From Chloroflexota bacterium (GTDB taxonomy: Bacteria > Chloroflexota > Anaerolineae > Ardenticatenales > Ardenticatenaceae), in assembly GCA_003520455.1 (NCBI GenBank), contig DOUV01000444.1:13428-19191 (forward strand): a stretch of 5,764 bases of DNA. The letters are read 5' to 3'. Shown piece by piece: positions 5,346 through 5,764 of the stretch. The translations under genes were made by a program, and so were the position numbers. Numbering within the stretch: position 1 is the stretch's first letter; each line of letters starts with the position of its first letter. Below the pieces are notes generated by a model that was not told the origin of the DNA, ran no database searches, and saw only the letters and a program-made list of their open reading frames with translations.

Positions 5346-5764
5346 CGAATCGCTCGCTCAAACAGCCGGACGGGGGCGCCGAGCGCATCCACACCGTCGG
5401 CGACGTGCCGCCAGCCAGGCGGCGGCGTTCCGAACTGCCAGGCCGCGTTGAGTGGGACCGCGTGATCGCTTTCGATAAGCAGCCAGCGCGCCCCAAACCG
5501 ATCCGCAGCGGCCGTCAGCGCCTCCAGGCTATCACTCGGGATGACGATGGCCGGACGGCCGGTCACGGCCGTGAACGCCGGCGGGTCCACCACCAGCACG
5601 GGCCCCGCCGCCGCGTGTTCCGCGAGCCACTGTGCGACCTTGACATAGTGAGTGGCGCGCTCGTTCCAGGACGCCAGCTTCGAATCGGGGGCTGGTGGTA
5701 GGAAAAGCGCCTGAGCGTACAGCCACACACTCACGAGCGCTGCCAACGCAACAAACCCATTGCC
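5342..5764 (-). CDS. C-terminal part of an upstream GT-C-like membrane protein (N-terminus outside window)
   Basis: The frame is open to the right edge and ends at TGA 5344-5342, giving 140 visible residues. A hydrophobic segment (about residues 3-22 of the visible part) looks like the final membrane helix. It is followed by an alpha/beta domain with GPVLVVDPPAF, GRPAIVIPSD and ARWLLIESDHA. The same arrangement, last helix then soluble domain with a 'place where the protein cannot be located by address' type VLVVDPPAF/WLLIES strand pair, occurs at the end of the downstream GT-C protein (DLIAAHDIGALGYF, THVIFFPDW). I therefore read it as a second GT-C-type protein of the same operon. An internal TTG at 5746 is not needed as a start, because the frame continues upstream. 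Confidence 0.65.
   Translation of the reverse strand, partial: GNGFVALAALVSVWLYAQALFLPPAPDSKLASWNERATHYVKVAQWLAEHAAAGPVLVVDPPAFTAVTGRPAIVIPSDSLEALTAAADRFGARWLLIESDHAVPLNAAWQFGTPPPGWRHVADGVDALGAPVRLFERAIR

Noticed and set aside
1..5764. tRNA, rRNA, CRISPR array or insertion sequence
   Set aside because: I saw no spaced direct repeats of CRISPR type, no transposase-like protein, and no tRNA or rRNA signature on either strand.

Overview
The window is GC-rich over most of its length, and every gene I can support lies on the minus strand, so transcription runs from right to left. The DegS/NarL-type two-component genes, the large GT-C membrane proteins and a TadE-like pilus protein together suggest a bacterium of the Chloroflexota, perhaps a Thermomicrobia/Sphaerobacter-like lineage. 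That placement is a judgement from protein style, not a search result.

Layout in transcription order. (1) From 5764 to 3549 lie two tandem polytopic membrane proteins of the GT-C glycosyltransferase type. The first is cut by the window edge, and the two overlap by four bases (ATGA). (2) From 3548 to 3442 is an AT-richer regulatory gap. It holds a strong sigma-70-type promoter (TTGAGC, 17 bp, TATAAT), a strong Shine-Dalgarno, and two related palindromic sites exactly 22 bp apart just upstream of the -35. (3) From 3441 to 865 is a compact three-gene signalling operon: a short soluble kinase-like protein (HK2), a NarL/DegU-type response regulator and a full DegS-type histidine kinase (HK1). A perfect 12-bp-stem intrinsic terminator lies 18 nt past the last stop. 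(4) From 803 to 447 is a gene-free gap with a candidate promoter, an inverted repeat and two terminator-like hairpins whose strands can pair in alternative ways. (5) From 446 to the left edge is a TadE-like pilus-assembly/pseudopilin protein, truncated at its C-terminus by the window.

The most interesting point is HK2. It aligns with HK1 through the HisKA_3 and HATPase regions and keeps its ATP-binding boxes. However, the phosphoacceptor histidine is serine (S-D-G-P-G-Q instead of H-D-G-P-A-Q), while the D-x-x-x-Q residues linked to phosphatase activity in this family are retained. I infer a system in which one regulator is served by an active bifunctional kinase (HK1) and a kinase-dead partner that could act as a dedicated phosphatase or as a heterodimer modulator. 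The paired palindromes upstream of the operon would suit autoregulation by the response regulator. The neighbouring pilus gene, behind a structured leader, is a possible but unproven target of regulation.
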